Shown here in pieces: positions 35,480 through 48,951 of a stretch of DNA of 64,000 bases. Origin of the DNA: Ziziphus jujuba (lineage: Eukaryota; Streptophyta; Magnoliopsida; Rosales; Rhamnaceae); assembly GCF_031755915.1 (NCBI RefSeq), contig NC_083380.1, forward strand, positions 30,600,501-30,664,500, written 5' to 3'. The notes under the pieces were generated by a model. The model did not search any database. It was not told the origin of the DNA and saw only the letters and a list, made by a program, of their open reading frames with translations. Positions within the stretch are counted from its first letter, which is position 1, and each line of letters begins with the position of its first letter. The position numbers were made by a program, and so were the translations under genes.

Positions 35480-38440
35480 CGAAGTGACAATTTCTATTCT
35501 ATTTTGTACATGATGGAGAACCACCCCACTTGGACTTTGTGTTAAAAAATTAACCAATAAACCAATGAAGTTTCTAGAATGTATGCCTCCTTCTTTCTAA
35601 ACTGTATGCTAATGGAAATTCTCACAAGTTCTTTTCTATGTGTTGCTATGTTTCATTTAGATTCTTTGTTTATGACAGTGAGTAGAGAAAATAATAATTA
35701 ATCACAATAAACTCATGCTCATGGACAACCTAAAATAACTGATAATATTATTTAACCCAAAAAAAAAAAAAAAAAAAAGACAAATGATAAAAATGGAAAC
35801 CTATAAATGTCTTATACACAATACAAAACCATGCACAAGTTAAACTGCATTCTCTTATTGCAGGATCCTCATTTGTGCAAAGTTCAACAAATGCAACATT
35901 TACAATAAACATACTCATCAAAGATATTTATATTCAAAGAATAAACAGATTAAATTTTAGACATAAAGGAGCTAGTGAAACACTTAATGCTGCAAAATAA
36001 GAGATCCTGAAGAATAAACCTGATTACTCATTACCAAATCTATTAACAACTCCTCCATCTGCGGTCAGTGACAATGGTTTGTGGCTCAGGATGGCAAGAA
36101 GTTGATAAATAGTTTTAGTAAATTAGAAATTCTGTTCTATGCATCGCAATTAGATATTAAAAGTCAAAACGAGAATGCAACACATAGCTAATACGGTAAT
36201 ATTACAATGGTAGATTCGATATTCTATCCAACATATAGTTGTTTAGCATAAAGATCCAAAGGAAATAGCACAAAATATATATTAATGTTGTATGTTTCAT
36301 ATGAAAAAGTGGTTGTCGCAAACAGTAACTTACAGATACAACCTTCCATCAACTACAGAAAACATAGTCCACAGGTTGTGGCTGACCATGCGGCCTGTAC
36401 CATTGTTTGGAGTTTCATGTCTCCCACAAAACTTGCACTAAAAGAGGGGAAAAATAGTAAGTAGACATAGAACATCTGAAAAAGGAAAAAAGGAAAACCT
36501 TGCACCAGTAAGCTGAAAATGAAATTATTCAACAGGAAAAAGAAAACCAAAAAATTTCATATAAGTTTTCACATCTCACAGTAAACTCCACACGCACCAT
36601 GATAAATTACATTCAACCACCTAAAACTCTAAGTTATAACAAAAGATGAAGCCAAGCTACCAAAATTAAAGGGAAAGAGAAACTGTATCAGTCAAATCAA
36701 TGAAGAGGCTTCATATCAAAAGAAAATAAACAGGCAATGTTGGATCCATACATAAGTCTACAATGTGGTTATTGAAACTTAAATGCTTCTTCCCATATAT
36801 TTTCCATAGACATAGAACAAGACTGCAAAGGTGGAAAGAATAAGATGAAGAGAGAGTGCCACAGCAGAGGCTTTAACTAAAAGCTAACCGACTCACTTGT
36901 AGATATGTATATATAATTATACAAGAAATTCTAACAAAAAGTCTATAGTTGCATCCTTTACTTCTCTATACTCAAATTTTAAGGCTGCCTATAATTGTGA
37001 ATTTTATATTAACAAAGTTCTAATACAGAATATCCAACGTAAAGCACAAAAACTCAGCAACAACACCTATATAAACACAGTTTCAATTCCCATTCTATTT
37101 TGTATAAAGGATAACCTCCCAACTTGGATTTTATGTAAAGAAATTAACCAATAAACAAATGAACTTTCCAGAATGAGGCCTCTAAACTGAATTAGCAAAT
37201 GAAAGTTCTCATAAGTATGTCCCTTTTCTAACCGTATCTATGTTTCATTTAGATTGTAGTTATGAGTTATAGCAGTAAGTAGTGAAAGTAATAATTAATC
37301 ACAACAGAATCATGCTCAGGGACAAATTTTTCAGTGCCATGGAATACTCTAAAGTTCAAAAAAACTGATAATTATAATTAAAAAAAAAAAAAGAAAAGAA
37401 AAAAAGAAAAAGAAAACCCATAAATGTGATATACAAAACACAAAACCATGCTGAAGTTAAACTTCATTCTATTATTACGGGATCCTCATTTGTGCAAAGT
37501 TCAATCAATGCAGCATGTTCAAAAAACACACTCAATCATGAAAATGACATTCAAAGAATGCACAGATTAATTTTTAGACATAAAGGAGCAATTTTTGCAC
37601 ATAGTGCTGCAATATAAGAGATGCAGAAGAATAAACCTGACAGTTCACTAGGAAATCTATTAACAACTCTTTCTCCATCTCCTCCTGTAGCGAATGACGT
37701 TGGTACATTGTTGTGGTTGAGGAACTGGTTGATAGATAATCAGAGATCACACACCATCTGGTAGGATGACAAGAAGTTGATAAAAATTTAGTTTAGTAGT
37801 AGAAATTCTGAAACTCTGTTATATGCTTCAAGTGGTTGCTGTGAGATATTAAATGTGAAAATAGGTATGCAAGATATAGCTAATAAGATAATAACATGTA
37901 GCACATTCGAATAAATATTGATTTTGCTTCATATGAAGAAGTGGTTGTTGAAAACACTAACTTATAGATAGAATCTACCACAGAAAAAATAACCTTTCGG
38001 ACTGTGACCATGGTTTGAGTTCCATCTCCCCCACAAAACCTGCACTAAGAAAGAAAGGGGAAAAAAGGTAACACATAAAGGACTTATTACCAAAACATAT
38101 CATTCAGGGAAAAAGGTGAAAAAGAAGGAATAAAATTTGCACCAATAAGCTGGAAACGAAATTATTAATCAACTGGAAAAAGAAAACCCACAAAAATTTG
38201 ATATATGTTTCCATATGTCAAAGTACACTCCACTGCACACATCCCAAAATGATTAAACTTTACCACCTCAAACTCTGAGTTACAACAAAAGACGAAGTCA
38301 AGGTACCAAAAATTAAGGGTGAAGAGCAAGAATCTGAAACTGTATGACAAATCACTGAATGGGTATCATATTAACAGTAAACAAACAGACAATGTTGGAT
38401 CCTTACATAAGTCTATAATGTGGCTATTGAAACTTTGATG
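35480..38440. repeat. Tandem duplication of a roughly 1.3-kb segment
   Basis: Copy A (about 35480-36785) and copy B (about 37075-38440) are collinear at an offset of 1.60-1.65 kb. Shared blocks include attctattttgtata, aaattaaccaataaac, aaaaccatgc..aagttaaact, ggatcctcatttgtgcaaag, gttgttaatagattt (minus), ctcccacaaaac.tgcacta and aatgttggatcc.tacataag. Identity is roughly three-quarters or more within blocks. Confidence 0.85.
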
Positions 38441-38755
38441 CACAAGAAGAAGAAGATTCAAAGGCCTTAACCAAAAGCTAAACAAGAAATTAAACTAAAG
38501 CAGAGAGATTTTATACCAAGATAAGCTTGAGGGCTTTCAGCATAAATGGAGTAGATGATCAACATAAAATTAAAACTAAAATATTCTTGTTGATTTACCT
38601 TCCCTCTTCTCAGCAACACATAAATACAATCAAAATAGAGAGCGAGAAAAAGAGTTAGATAGAGATCACATTCTCACAAGAAGAGGAACAGTTTCATTCA
38701 AGGCAGCACAATTTTCTTTCTGGCTGCTCTCTTTTCCACATCTTCCAAATTTCAA
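35480..38755 (-). pseudogene. Unrecognised spliced-looking minus-strand locus with duplicated exon blocks
   Basis: I do not recognise this locus. On the minus strand a leader-like segment (about 38755-38600) ends in GAAG|GTAAAT. It is followed by intron-like T-rich DNA and an exon-like block (about 38046-37965) after a TTTCTTAG acceptor. That block encodes CRFCGGDGTQTMVTV. A second block (about 37735-37640) reads FLNHNNVPTSFATGGDGERV, then VNRFPSELSG, with donor CAG|GTTTAT. Both blocks recur at about 36438-36340 (CKFCGRHETPNNGTGRMVSH, donor CT|GTAAGT) and about 36090-36010 (GGVVNRFGNE then a stop). Frames are short, stops occur, and one copy has lost its donor (ATAAGT). It could be a decayed zinc-knuckle-type gene or a non-coding transcript. 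Evidence is splice-like signals and duplication, not homology. Confidence 0.35.
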
Positions 38756-38949
38756 CCACAAATTTAAAAAAAAATAATATATATATATATATATGATATG
38801 TCTGTTACTGAACGAAGTCTGTCACTGCAAGGCGAGGTTGGCCAGAGACAATTCACAGCCATTAAATACGCATAATTTGTACGACTGCTATTGAATATGG
38901 TTGTTTCTTTCCACGTGGTAAGTGATTTTCCATGACAGTAAGTCAAAAA

Positions 38950-40679
38950 ATGTTGTAAAAGATATATGGTTGCAAATAATTCATGTTATAAATTTTTTTT
39001 TTTTTTACAATATTTTTAAATATCCTGTTTATCCTATACTATTGTATATTTGTAAATAGTTGCAAATATAATGTTATTATATTTAAAAATGCTTTTTAAA
39101 TAAATTTTATAGCATTTAAAAATATTATATTACAATAATAAAAAAATAAATTTATAACACCTACAATGTTACTAAAATTATATTACAGTGACATTTATTT
39201 AGATAGTGAAAATTATTGCAAATGTCATAAACATCAATGTAATTAAAAATCATAATCACTATTTAAAATGTCATTAAAAAGACAACCAATGGCATTTTTA
39301 AATGTCCTTATAATATTAAAAAATTATTAAATTAATACAATTAATCAATTAATGATATTTGAAAATGTATGACAAGTTATTAAAGATATTATAAAATCTC
39401 ATTGAAATTTTAAATATTAATTTTTATTAAAAAATTTAAAAATGCCAAAAAATAAGATTAGAATCATTTTTAAATGTTACTAAAAAGTATAATGATAATA
39501 ATAATAATAATAATTTAAATCACTTTTATGTATTTTTAGTGAAATTAGTTAATAAAAATAATGTCATTATCTATGAGGATTTCAAATTTTATTTTTTAAT
39601 AATATTTTTATTACTTTTTATGAATTTAATCTCTATCACTATTCTTTTTAAGTGAAAATTATTTCAAATTTAATGTTGAAAATAGCAAAAACAATAATCA
39701 TAAAAGTATATCCAAAAACAAATAATAAATATCTTAAACTGATCTCTTTACTAGATTGTGATCAACTATTCAAAAGATAAATAAAGATAAATATGATAAT
39801 TCAAATTATCTACATATAAGAGAGAGCCAAAAAAAAAAAAAAAAGTTTGCATAATCAAGTTTCATTCCTATATCTGCAACAATTACAAAAAAAGTCTTTC
39901 AATCTTGATCTAGAAATCCAAATGACAAGACCAATTCCAAAATGATAAGTCCAATTAATGATCCCACACCTGATTGTTCTTGTTCAAAAACCTTCAAGTA
40001 ACAAACAAAAAAAATCTCTATATCAGATAATCTTTTTTTTTTTTTTTGAAAGAAGTATATCAGATAATCTAAATACATCAAATTAAGCTAATAAAATAAC
40101 ACTAGAAATTAAAACACTATAAAAAAAATTAAAATTAATTAAATTAAAATTTCACCTAAACCTAATTCAAATTAAATACAACCATATGAAACCTAAATTA
40201 TGAATCAAAAATTATAAAATTAACATAATAAAAATCACATAAATTCTACTTAATTTTTCAAAAAATTAAACTAATAGAAATACAACAAACCTTAAATCCA
40301 AGAATAAAATATTTCATATTAAAATCAATAAAAGCAGACTTTTTGCTTTTTTTTTTGTTTTTTTTTTTTTAATTTTGCATGAACTGTTTATATAAGAAGA
40401 GAAGGGCATTTTCTCTCACTTTCTCTGTCCTTGCAAAATTTGTTTTTGTTTTGTTTTTTGTTTTTTGTTTTTTTTTGTTTTTTTCAAATCTTCCAAACCT
40501 AATAAAAAGGAAAAAAGAAATATCCCTCCAAATCAACCTCTCTTTCAATCAAAATAGATATAAAAAAAAAAAAAGAAGTTTTTCCTTATTTAAATAGAAA
40601 AGAATTTTGGGAGAAAAAAAGTAACAATTTTAATTATTTTTAAAAGAAAACTAACAAAAGATAACCTAAGAAAAATGAG

Positions 40680-40714
<35 letters not shown>

Positions 40715-42180
40715 CACATATATATCCCTCCAAATCAATCTCCTTTTTAATCCAAAATTATTTTTCGAGTTAATTCATGATCATGATATTTTTACCTTAT
40801 TCAAATAGAAAAAAATTGACAATTTTAATTTTTAATTTTTAATTTTTTGTGATAACTAACAACTTCAATTGATATTATCTTCTTTTTTACAATATCAAAA
40901 GAAAAACTTTATTTAATTTTTTGAGTTAAAGTGCTGGCTTGGGGGGCAGGGGGTTGTTTCAGTTATTTTTTGAGTTAACAAAACCATGGTATGAAATTTT
41001 TTCTGTATTTAAATAGAAAAGAATTTTGGAAAAAAAAAAGGAAAAATTTTAATTATTTTTGGAAGAAAACTATCAAAAGATAACCTAACAAAAATGAGAT
41101 ATATATATATATATATATATTGACATATATATATCCCTCCAATTCAATCTCCCTTTTAATCCAAAATTATTTTTTGAGTTAATCCATGATCATGATATTT
41201 TTACCTTATTTAAATAGGAAAAAATTTTAGAAAAAAATTAACTGTTTTAATTTTTTTTTTTTTTTGGATGATGAGTAACAACTTCAATTGATATTAGCTT
41301 TTTTTTTTTTTTACAATATCAAAAAGAAAAATTTCATTTAAAAATAATAATCCAATGACACTTTAAAATATCACAAAATGGTATCTTAAATGACATTTAA
41401 TAAATTAGTAACATTCATAGAAATGACATAAATACCATGTAATTAAAGGGTTGATGGACATATTCAAAAAATAAAAAGATAAAGGGTTGATAAACAGGTA
41501 GAAAATTTGAAAAAGAAATTTGAATATTTGAAGAGCACAGGAGAAGATATTGAGGTATAAGTAAAATAAGCAGAGTGCTCGTAATAAAAAATATGAATAA
41601 CATATATATGATTTTATGTTATTTTATTAGTGCTCGAATTATAAACCAAATATATGAACATTTATTTTTTATTATGTACATATTCTTTACATATTTTATT
41701 TCCTCGATGATATTACTCCCTCTTAATTTCTTGTTTTATATTAAAACTAATCTAGAAATGATGAATTATTATCGGTTATGAAACTTTAAAATTAGTGTGG
41801 ACTCATTTACATTTCTTTAGGGTTTATTCACCTTAGTTACTAATTATTTAATTTGTGACATTTTGGATTAAATTGACACTAAAATAGATGTCACTATATT
41901 AGGATTTTCTTATATAATAATTCAATTTAATAAGAACTCTAAATGCTATATTAAGTACATTTTATAATATTTAAAAATGTTATTCAAATATATTTATTGC
42001 ATTTGAAAATGTTACAGATTTCCATAGCATTTGAAAATGCTATTGAAAAGTAAAATTTGATCCAACATATTGTACCAGGTAAAAAATTGATTAAAAATGC
42101 TATTGTTTTATATTATTAATTGCAGTTTTTTTAAAATACTGTAATTGTATGCTATAAAATCTCGTACTTGTTGTAATGTA
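38950..42180. mobile_element. Probable decayed non-autonomous DNA transposon
   Basis: Both flanks (39.05-39.5 kb and 41.35-42.15 kb) carry many copies of a short CATTTNAAAATG-type word in both orientations, for example gcatttaaaaat, ggcatttttaaatg and gcatttgaaaatg. The pattern resembles subterminal repeats. The right edge reads cgtacttgttgtaatg, whose complement CATTACAACAAG resembles a degenerate CACTACAAGAAA CACTA terminus. No matching left end was found and there is no transposase. Limits are approximate. Confidence 0.35.
40570..41340. repeat. Tandem duplication, offset about 430 bp
   Basis: Copy 1 (about 40580-40920) and copy 2 (about 41005-41340) share, in order: tatttaaatagaaaagaatt, ttttaattatttttggaaga-like, aaagataacctaa, aaaatgaga followed by a TA microsatellite, atatatccctccaa, ttaat.catgatcatgata, and acttcaattgatatta. 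Non-coding. Confidence 0.85.
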
Positions 42181-45119
42181 TCTATATATACAAGATCAAC
42201 AATTCTATTATGAAGAACATCATATGGGTAGCATCATCTTGCTATAAAGAGCATCATATAGAAAGCATAAGTAACTTTAGACAAGTTTTATTTGAAGTGG
42301 ATACCTGAATGCCAATGATGGATGCCTAACATCTCACAATATGTTGTGTGCACAAAATAGTATTTTTTTAATAGCAAAATTAACAAAAGTGATATAGGGA
42401 ACAATCTCCTTATTTATCTTAGAATACAATAAAAGTGAAATCCATATTAATTAATCCATTTTGGTTTGTAGTCAATCATTTAAAAAAAAAAAATTATTTT
42501 TAAATATTAAAAATTTAATATAGAAAAATAAACCTTTGAGAGTAAGCATTAAAATGCTACAAAATTATGTGGTCCAATTTTTAATTTACATATCAGCATG
42601 TCTTCAAGAATAAGTTGTTCAATAGTTCACAGGATAATTTTATATATACATTTATATAAAGTTTATTTCTTATGGGAAAATCCTTAGATTTAATTAAATT
42701 TAAAATGCTTATGTGATAAATGCTTAGTGCTTGGTTTACAGTTTAGGGTTTGGTTGCATTATTAGTTGATTGAATTTAACTATAAATTTTAAAATAAGGT
42801 GTGACAAGTTTTAGCATTTATCATGTAAGAAAAATTTTTTAATTCGGAAATTATTGTATGTATAAACAATTATCTAACTAATTATTAACTTAATTTTATT
42901 ATTGAATAGTTAAAGGTAGGATCGATAAATCATATATGACAATATTAATTTAAAATATTTTTTATTTTATTTTTTAATACTAAAATTAGGAAAAATGAAT
43001 CTTTTAATATAAGTCAATTAAATTATCATACTTAAATAACTTTGGATTTTCTTTAAAAAAATAAATTTATGCATTTTTTTTAATCCCCATTTAATTTTGT
43101 ATCTCATCAATATCTAATACAATAAAGTAAGCTAGGTGGCTTATAATATTAAAACCTACCCCCCTTAAAAAAAAAAAAACATATATATATATATATATAT
43201 GAAGGATTACATTTTTTTTTTCAATTTTAATTTATTTTCAGACTCTATTATAATACCTTTTAGATTTTAAATTTTGGTCGAAATATTTTAGAGCACAGCA
43301 TAAAATTATTATTATTATTTTTAAATTGCTAACAATGTTAAATGTTACGAAAAGTGCCTATGAAGTTGCTTTTAGACTCATGGAATTGGATTATGGAAAA
43401 ATTTCCAAAAAAATGGAGTGTTTGGTAAACTTATAAATGTAGATTCTTCGTTAATCATCTCCCTTCAAAACTTAGAATTTGAAAAATAGCTTATTAAATT
43501 CTTATTCTAGCACTACTAAAGTTTTAATATTAAAAGTAGTACCATAACGTTCAACTAACAACAAAATCTTTTTTTGTGAAAGTTTAGAGTTATCTTCTTC
43601 TACAACGATTAATTTTTTTTTTTTAATTTATGAATTTATCTATATATGTTTTATGATGAAGAATTCACATATTTAATTTGATTGGATAATAGTTCATCGA
43701 ATTCTTATACAATCAATTAAATAAATTTTCTATATATATTTTCTTACTTTTTATATAATGCTACTAGTAATTGATGCTTTTTTAATTAGAAGAATGTTGA
43801 TATTGTAAATTAAATATATTTAAATGAAATATTAAGTTTAATGGAATCTATTGCAGAGTGAACTTTTTTTTTCTTCTTACATTATCTTTTACATAAATTT
43901 TTAAATACCCCTTATTATTAAATGTTCGTTAGACTCCAGGCAAATAATTTAAGTTGTTTGGTATATATCAACCAAACAATATAAATATGTTTAATTAATT
44001 AAAACTAAAAGTATTTGTATATTAAAAACTGAATTATTTTCTCATTGCCAAACTAAAATATTTAATCTATCCTAACAACATAAAATTTATTCATAAATTT
44101 AATTAAATTGTTTTAAATATAATTTTATTTGATGGAAAATATCTAATCAATAAAATATTCAAACCTTAAAAATATATATTAAAATCAAAATTTACAGGAA
44201 AATATAATTAATGTTGGAGATTCAAAAGATAGTTAAATCTTCTTTGTTAAATATAATTATATTTAAAATAATTAAATAATGCATATGCATAAATTAATAC
44301 TTGAAGACAAAAGTATATATACATTATCTACGTGTATAAATTGTTTTATTTACTTAAAAATATGGAAGAAAATTCAGTTAAAAAAATACGTAAATAAGAA
44401 GTTAATCAATACAGCATATATTTGTGTAATACTTTATAAATTAAAAAATATGGAAAAAAATAAAGATATTAAATGTATATTAAAATCATTTGCTTTTAAT
44501 ATATAGGACAAAAATATAATTATTAGTAAGATAATAATAGTTTAATATATAAAAAAAATAAAAAATTTAAATAATTAGAATAGCAAAAGGAGAAAAAAAA
44601 AGTTTTTTTAATAAAAAATTACATTGTCACAAAAGAAAAAAATTAATTAAACAATATTAATTTCTTCAAAAACTGTGTGTGTATGTTTTATTTTATTTTA
44701 TTTTTTTTTCAAGTGTATAATACAACAGGGCATCTTCATGCATTTTAAACTTTTTTTTAAATGCATTTTTTTAATAAATAAATGCATTGTTTCTGTACAA
44801 GTGACATCAATATGGTAAATGAAAGTTTTTATTAATGCATAGTATGTATATTATTAGCAAATTAACTAACTAGGTATATAAATTTATTAAATTTATATGT
44901 TTTCACTATTAAAAAAAAATATTTTTCAAGAATGTATTTAGTTTTTGGTAACTGAACATTTCGATATTGATTGGTTGATATGTATTAAACAGCTTAATCT
45001 TTTTACCTGAAATTTAACTAACATCTTAAATACTATTTAGCCATAATCAAACGAACATTTAATAAAAATATACTTTTGAAATTTTGTAATGGAAGAACAA
45101 AAAAATAAATCATGTAAAC
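42181..45119. other. Very AT-rich intergenic DNA
   Basis: No gene, RNA or defined repeat supported. Contains T-, A- and TA-runs (for example about 43183-43200). Confidence 0.4.
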
Positions 45120-45780
45120 GGAACGACCCTATGTTAAATTGTTGCCTTGTTCAATCTGGGCTCAAAATGGGCTCTTAGGACTACAACAAGCCGAAATTCA
45201 ACCCAAAATCAATCTATAGCCCTTCTGATCTACATTGTGAATTTTTTTTTTTCCAATATATTGTGAATTTTGATTAAAAAAAAAAACAAAAGTTATTTAA
45301 AAATATTTATTCATTTATTTATTTATTATCTAAAACAGTTGTATTTTTTCAAATTTTAGAATTACAGAAGCCAGTTTTTAAGTATTTAGGCATAATAAAG
45401 TTAGGAGAAAAGTATGCACATATGTAGGCATAAGTACAAAAGTTGTTGATCATAAAAACTATATTTCATGGATAATATATAAAAACGAGCTAGATGAAGA
45501 AAAAACACATAAAAAAAAGTACATAGAGTTATTCTTGTGTTGTGTTTAAGATTGGCATAGAGATAAGGGCCCCATGCCTCCTCCACTAGGGACTGTAAAT
45601 TCAATGCATTCAAAAAATATTTAATACAGAATGTAACAGGTTTTAAATTGTAGCCCTGTCCAATCTGGGCTCCCAAACGGGCCATTAGGACTGGCATAGA
45701 GACTAAGGGCCTTATGCCCCTTCACCTTGTAGGGCTGCAGTCCCTTCACTTAATGCCTCTATTTAAAGGATAATCTCATC
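45120..45780. repeat. Scattered partial copies of a GC-richer repeat
   Basis: A block with ccttgttcaatctgggctc and ggctcttaggact (about 45135-45185) recurs as ccctgtccaatctgggctc and gggccattaggact (about 45653-45690). A second block, ggcatagagataagggcc then catgcc (about 45553-45582), recurs as ggcatagagactaagggcc then tatgcc (about 45692-45720). Order suggests broken copies of one unit, perhaps an LTR or TRIM piece. No protein called. Confidence 0.5.
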
Positions 45781-48216
45781 ACAAGATTGGTTGGCTCACT
45801 ACTTTTTTATTCACCAAAAAAAAAAAAAAAAAAAAAAAGGTGCACTGCTTTTTTAATATATGTTTTTTTTTTCTTTTTTTCTTTTTTTGATTTTGAGTAA
45901 TCAAGCTTTTTCCTTTTTGAGGGTTTATATTTTGGTTAATATTCATTGTTTGAGAAGCACCAAATAAAAACAAGACGTTGGTACGTATACTTTTTGAATC
46001 AACATGTTGGTATTATTATCTCACTTAAGTTCATCATTTCATTTCAAATATTGTTTTTATATTAAAAAAAAAGTAACTAATAAAAAAAATCACTTGTACA
46101 AATTTCACTTGCAAAATTTGATCAATTGCAATTTGAGATAAGATGTAGAGCATTAAAACAACAAACTAATTTACTTAGCTCATTTCATTATACGATTATT
46201 CATTGATTAAATATAAAAAATAATAATTATATATGAATGATGATGGTCTAAAATGTCGGCAATTATATAACTTTTTAATTATACTATGTTTTTGCTCACA
46301 ACTAATGTTTCTATTTTTGGTAAATTTCCATCAATTAACGTTGGTAATTAGGTTTATTATTATTATTATATTCTTTTCAAGTACATGAGGGCTTATGATT
46401 GGTCAATCTCTTAATAATTGATAAATTAATAATACTCAAAGATCAAAAGACAAACACACATAATATTAACTAATTAACTATATAAGTTGGTAATATGGAT
46501 AGACAAGTAATGTTGTATTAGAAATATATTTTCAATATAAGGTAAGAACATGTTGACATGTTAAATGTTAAAATTTTAATTGAGCCAATAGTAATCCTTA
46601 ATACCTACCACTTTATTAGATGGCCAACATAATGTGAGTTACATTCTCAACAAATTAAAACTATATAGTTACTTTTATATAAGCATAAGCGCACACACAC
46701 ACACACACACACACATATATAATTGTTCTTTTTGAATATGATCTTTCGACTATAATAACCATATGGTGACATAATAAACTTTATAACTGATATATTAATT
46801 AGAGGCTAAAATCTAAAATTTGTTAAAAATATGATAATCATCATATATTCATTCTATTATAAACGAAGAATACTTCCTAAAAAATCATTTTTGATAATTC
46901 ATATATATATAGTTCCAAATCAAGTTCTGTTTACGTTCTAGAAATGAAGGCTATAAATGTGCATAATTGCACGTTGGTTTCCTTTTTATAAAGAGGTGGG
47001 CTTTTGCTCTTTTGGATTTGATGCTTTGACTTTTGGACTCTCACAGGCAAACTTCTCTTTTTGGATTTAAAGATAGGTCTTCCCCACTCACATGGTTTGT
47101 TTCTTGTGTTATCACTATTCAACTTTGTGAGAGAAATTCTAAGGGCTAAGGATCCCCCCACCAAAAAAAAAAAAAAAGAAGAAGAAGAAGAAAAGATGCC
47201 CAAGTTCAGAGAAAGGGTCCCAACATGAAATTTGATGATTAGGGTTTGTTAGGACCAAATTTTTTATTTTTATTTTTTCCATATTAATTATACGTTTTGG
47301 GTTTTTTAAAAATAAAAATTGAGGAAACCTAAAAGAAAATGGCTTTATACAAAAACATGGGCCTTTTAGATCCTTCCTTGCAAAGCATATGTCAATTCAT
47401 GAGAACTTTATTGTTGTAAATAGCACCTTTGTTATCTTTATTCTTTCTAGTGTATGTGACATGTTACCACTTATAACTCTTTTTGGTCACTTTTTGTTTG
47501 TTTTACTTTCTATCAAATGCTTCTCAACCCAAGAAAGCATAGGAATTCTCTTCTTCTTCATTAGGGTGATGACACATCGAGCAGGAAATTTGATACCCGG
47601 ACAGGTGTCTGTATCTCCGCCTTGATTTGTTGATAAATTGATTCACTCCTTGGTAAGCATATACCCATACTTTTTGGGTATTTGTCTTTCATGTGAAATG
47701 ATCCACTACCATTGTTGAAGGTGATGGGGAAGCACATGGAGACTAAAAGATCATCTTCCCAGAAAAGGGTACACATTACAACCAAAAAGATAAAGAGAAA
47801 AGAGATGAAAAGAAGAGAGAAAAGATGGAGGGAAAAAAAGAAAAAAAGAAAAGAAAACTATATATACAAATATATTGAAATACAAAGAAACAGCCCACGC
47901 TCCCCTGTCCTACTAGATAATTGTACTATACTTAAAAAACCCTTTTGTTTTTCTTTTTTTTCCCTCGGAAGAAGAACAAAGTAACCTTATCAAAATATAT
48001 ATATATATATATATAAATATATATAACTGTTTTTTGGTGAATTATTTTGGATGATACAAATGATGTGATAAATTATATAGATGATACATTTAATAATTTT
48101 AAAATTAAAAATTAAATTTAAAATATGACAATTTAAATTTAGCACTTGTAATGATATATATTTCTATGAAAAGTGAGATAATAAGTTTTAAAAGAGATCA
48201 ATTATATCTATATATA

Positions 48217-48252
<36 letters not shown>

Positions 48253-48920
48253 TGTACATATAAAGAGAGAGGGGTTGGAGATGAGGCATTGGAAATGGAA
48301 AAATATTAATCAAGAGGGAACCAAACTAAAAGAAACTAACTTATATTGGGAAACGCTTTGCTTTTTTGCAAGGAAGTGACAAACCTTGCTGGATAAAATT
48401 TCACAAGAAAATCCCCACAATGAAAATAATCTGTCTGTTTCTTGTTTGGCACATGTCAATCATGGATTTAGCTTTTTCTTTGCAGCATGTATCACAATTT
48501 CAATCCGATCTCCTAAAACCACCGTCTCCTTTGTATTAATTTGCATGTCTAAATGTGTACAACATAATTCTTTGCATTCTTTATGTACAATATAACAAAT
48601 AAAAGAAACCAAATTAATAAGGACAATAGCTCAAATCATATGTTAGCTGAAATGCTAGCCTTCCCTTTTCAATCCTCCACGAAATTTCTTCAATTTGTTA
48701 TGTATTTAACAGCTTATAGAAAGTGTATAGACGCAGAGTCAAATAATATTTATACGCACACGCATAAAGCAAATAATTAATTTTTGCTCTGTGAAAGGCC
48801 CAAAAGTATTTCACTTTATCCCTTAAAGTTACTTAATTGGAATACCATGTGATAAAAAGCTAGGCATGCTCTATATGGCAGCAATGCTAGTAGCTATTAA
48901 TTTAAGTTCTTTTTTGGAGG

Positions 48921-48951
<31 letters not shown>

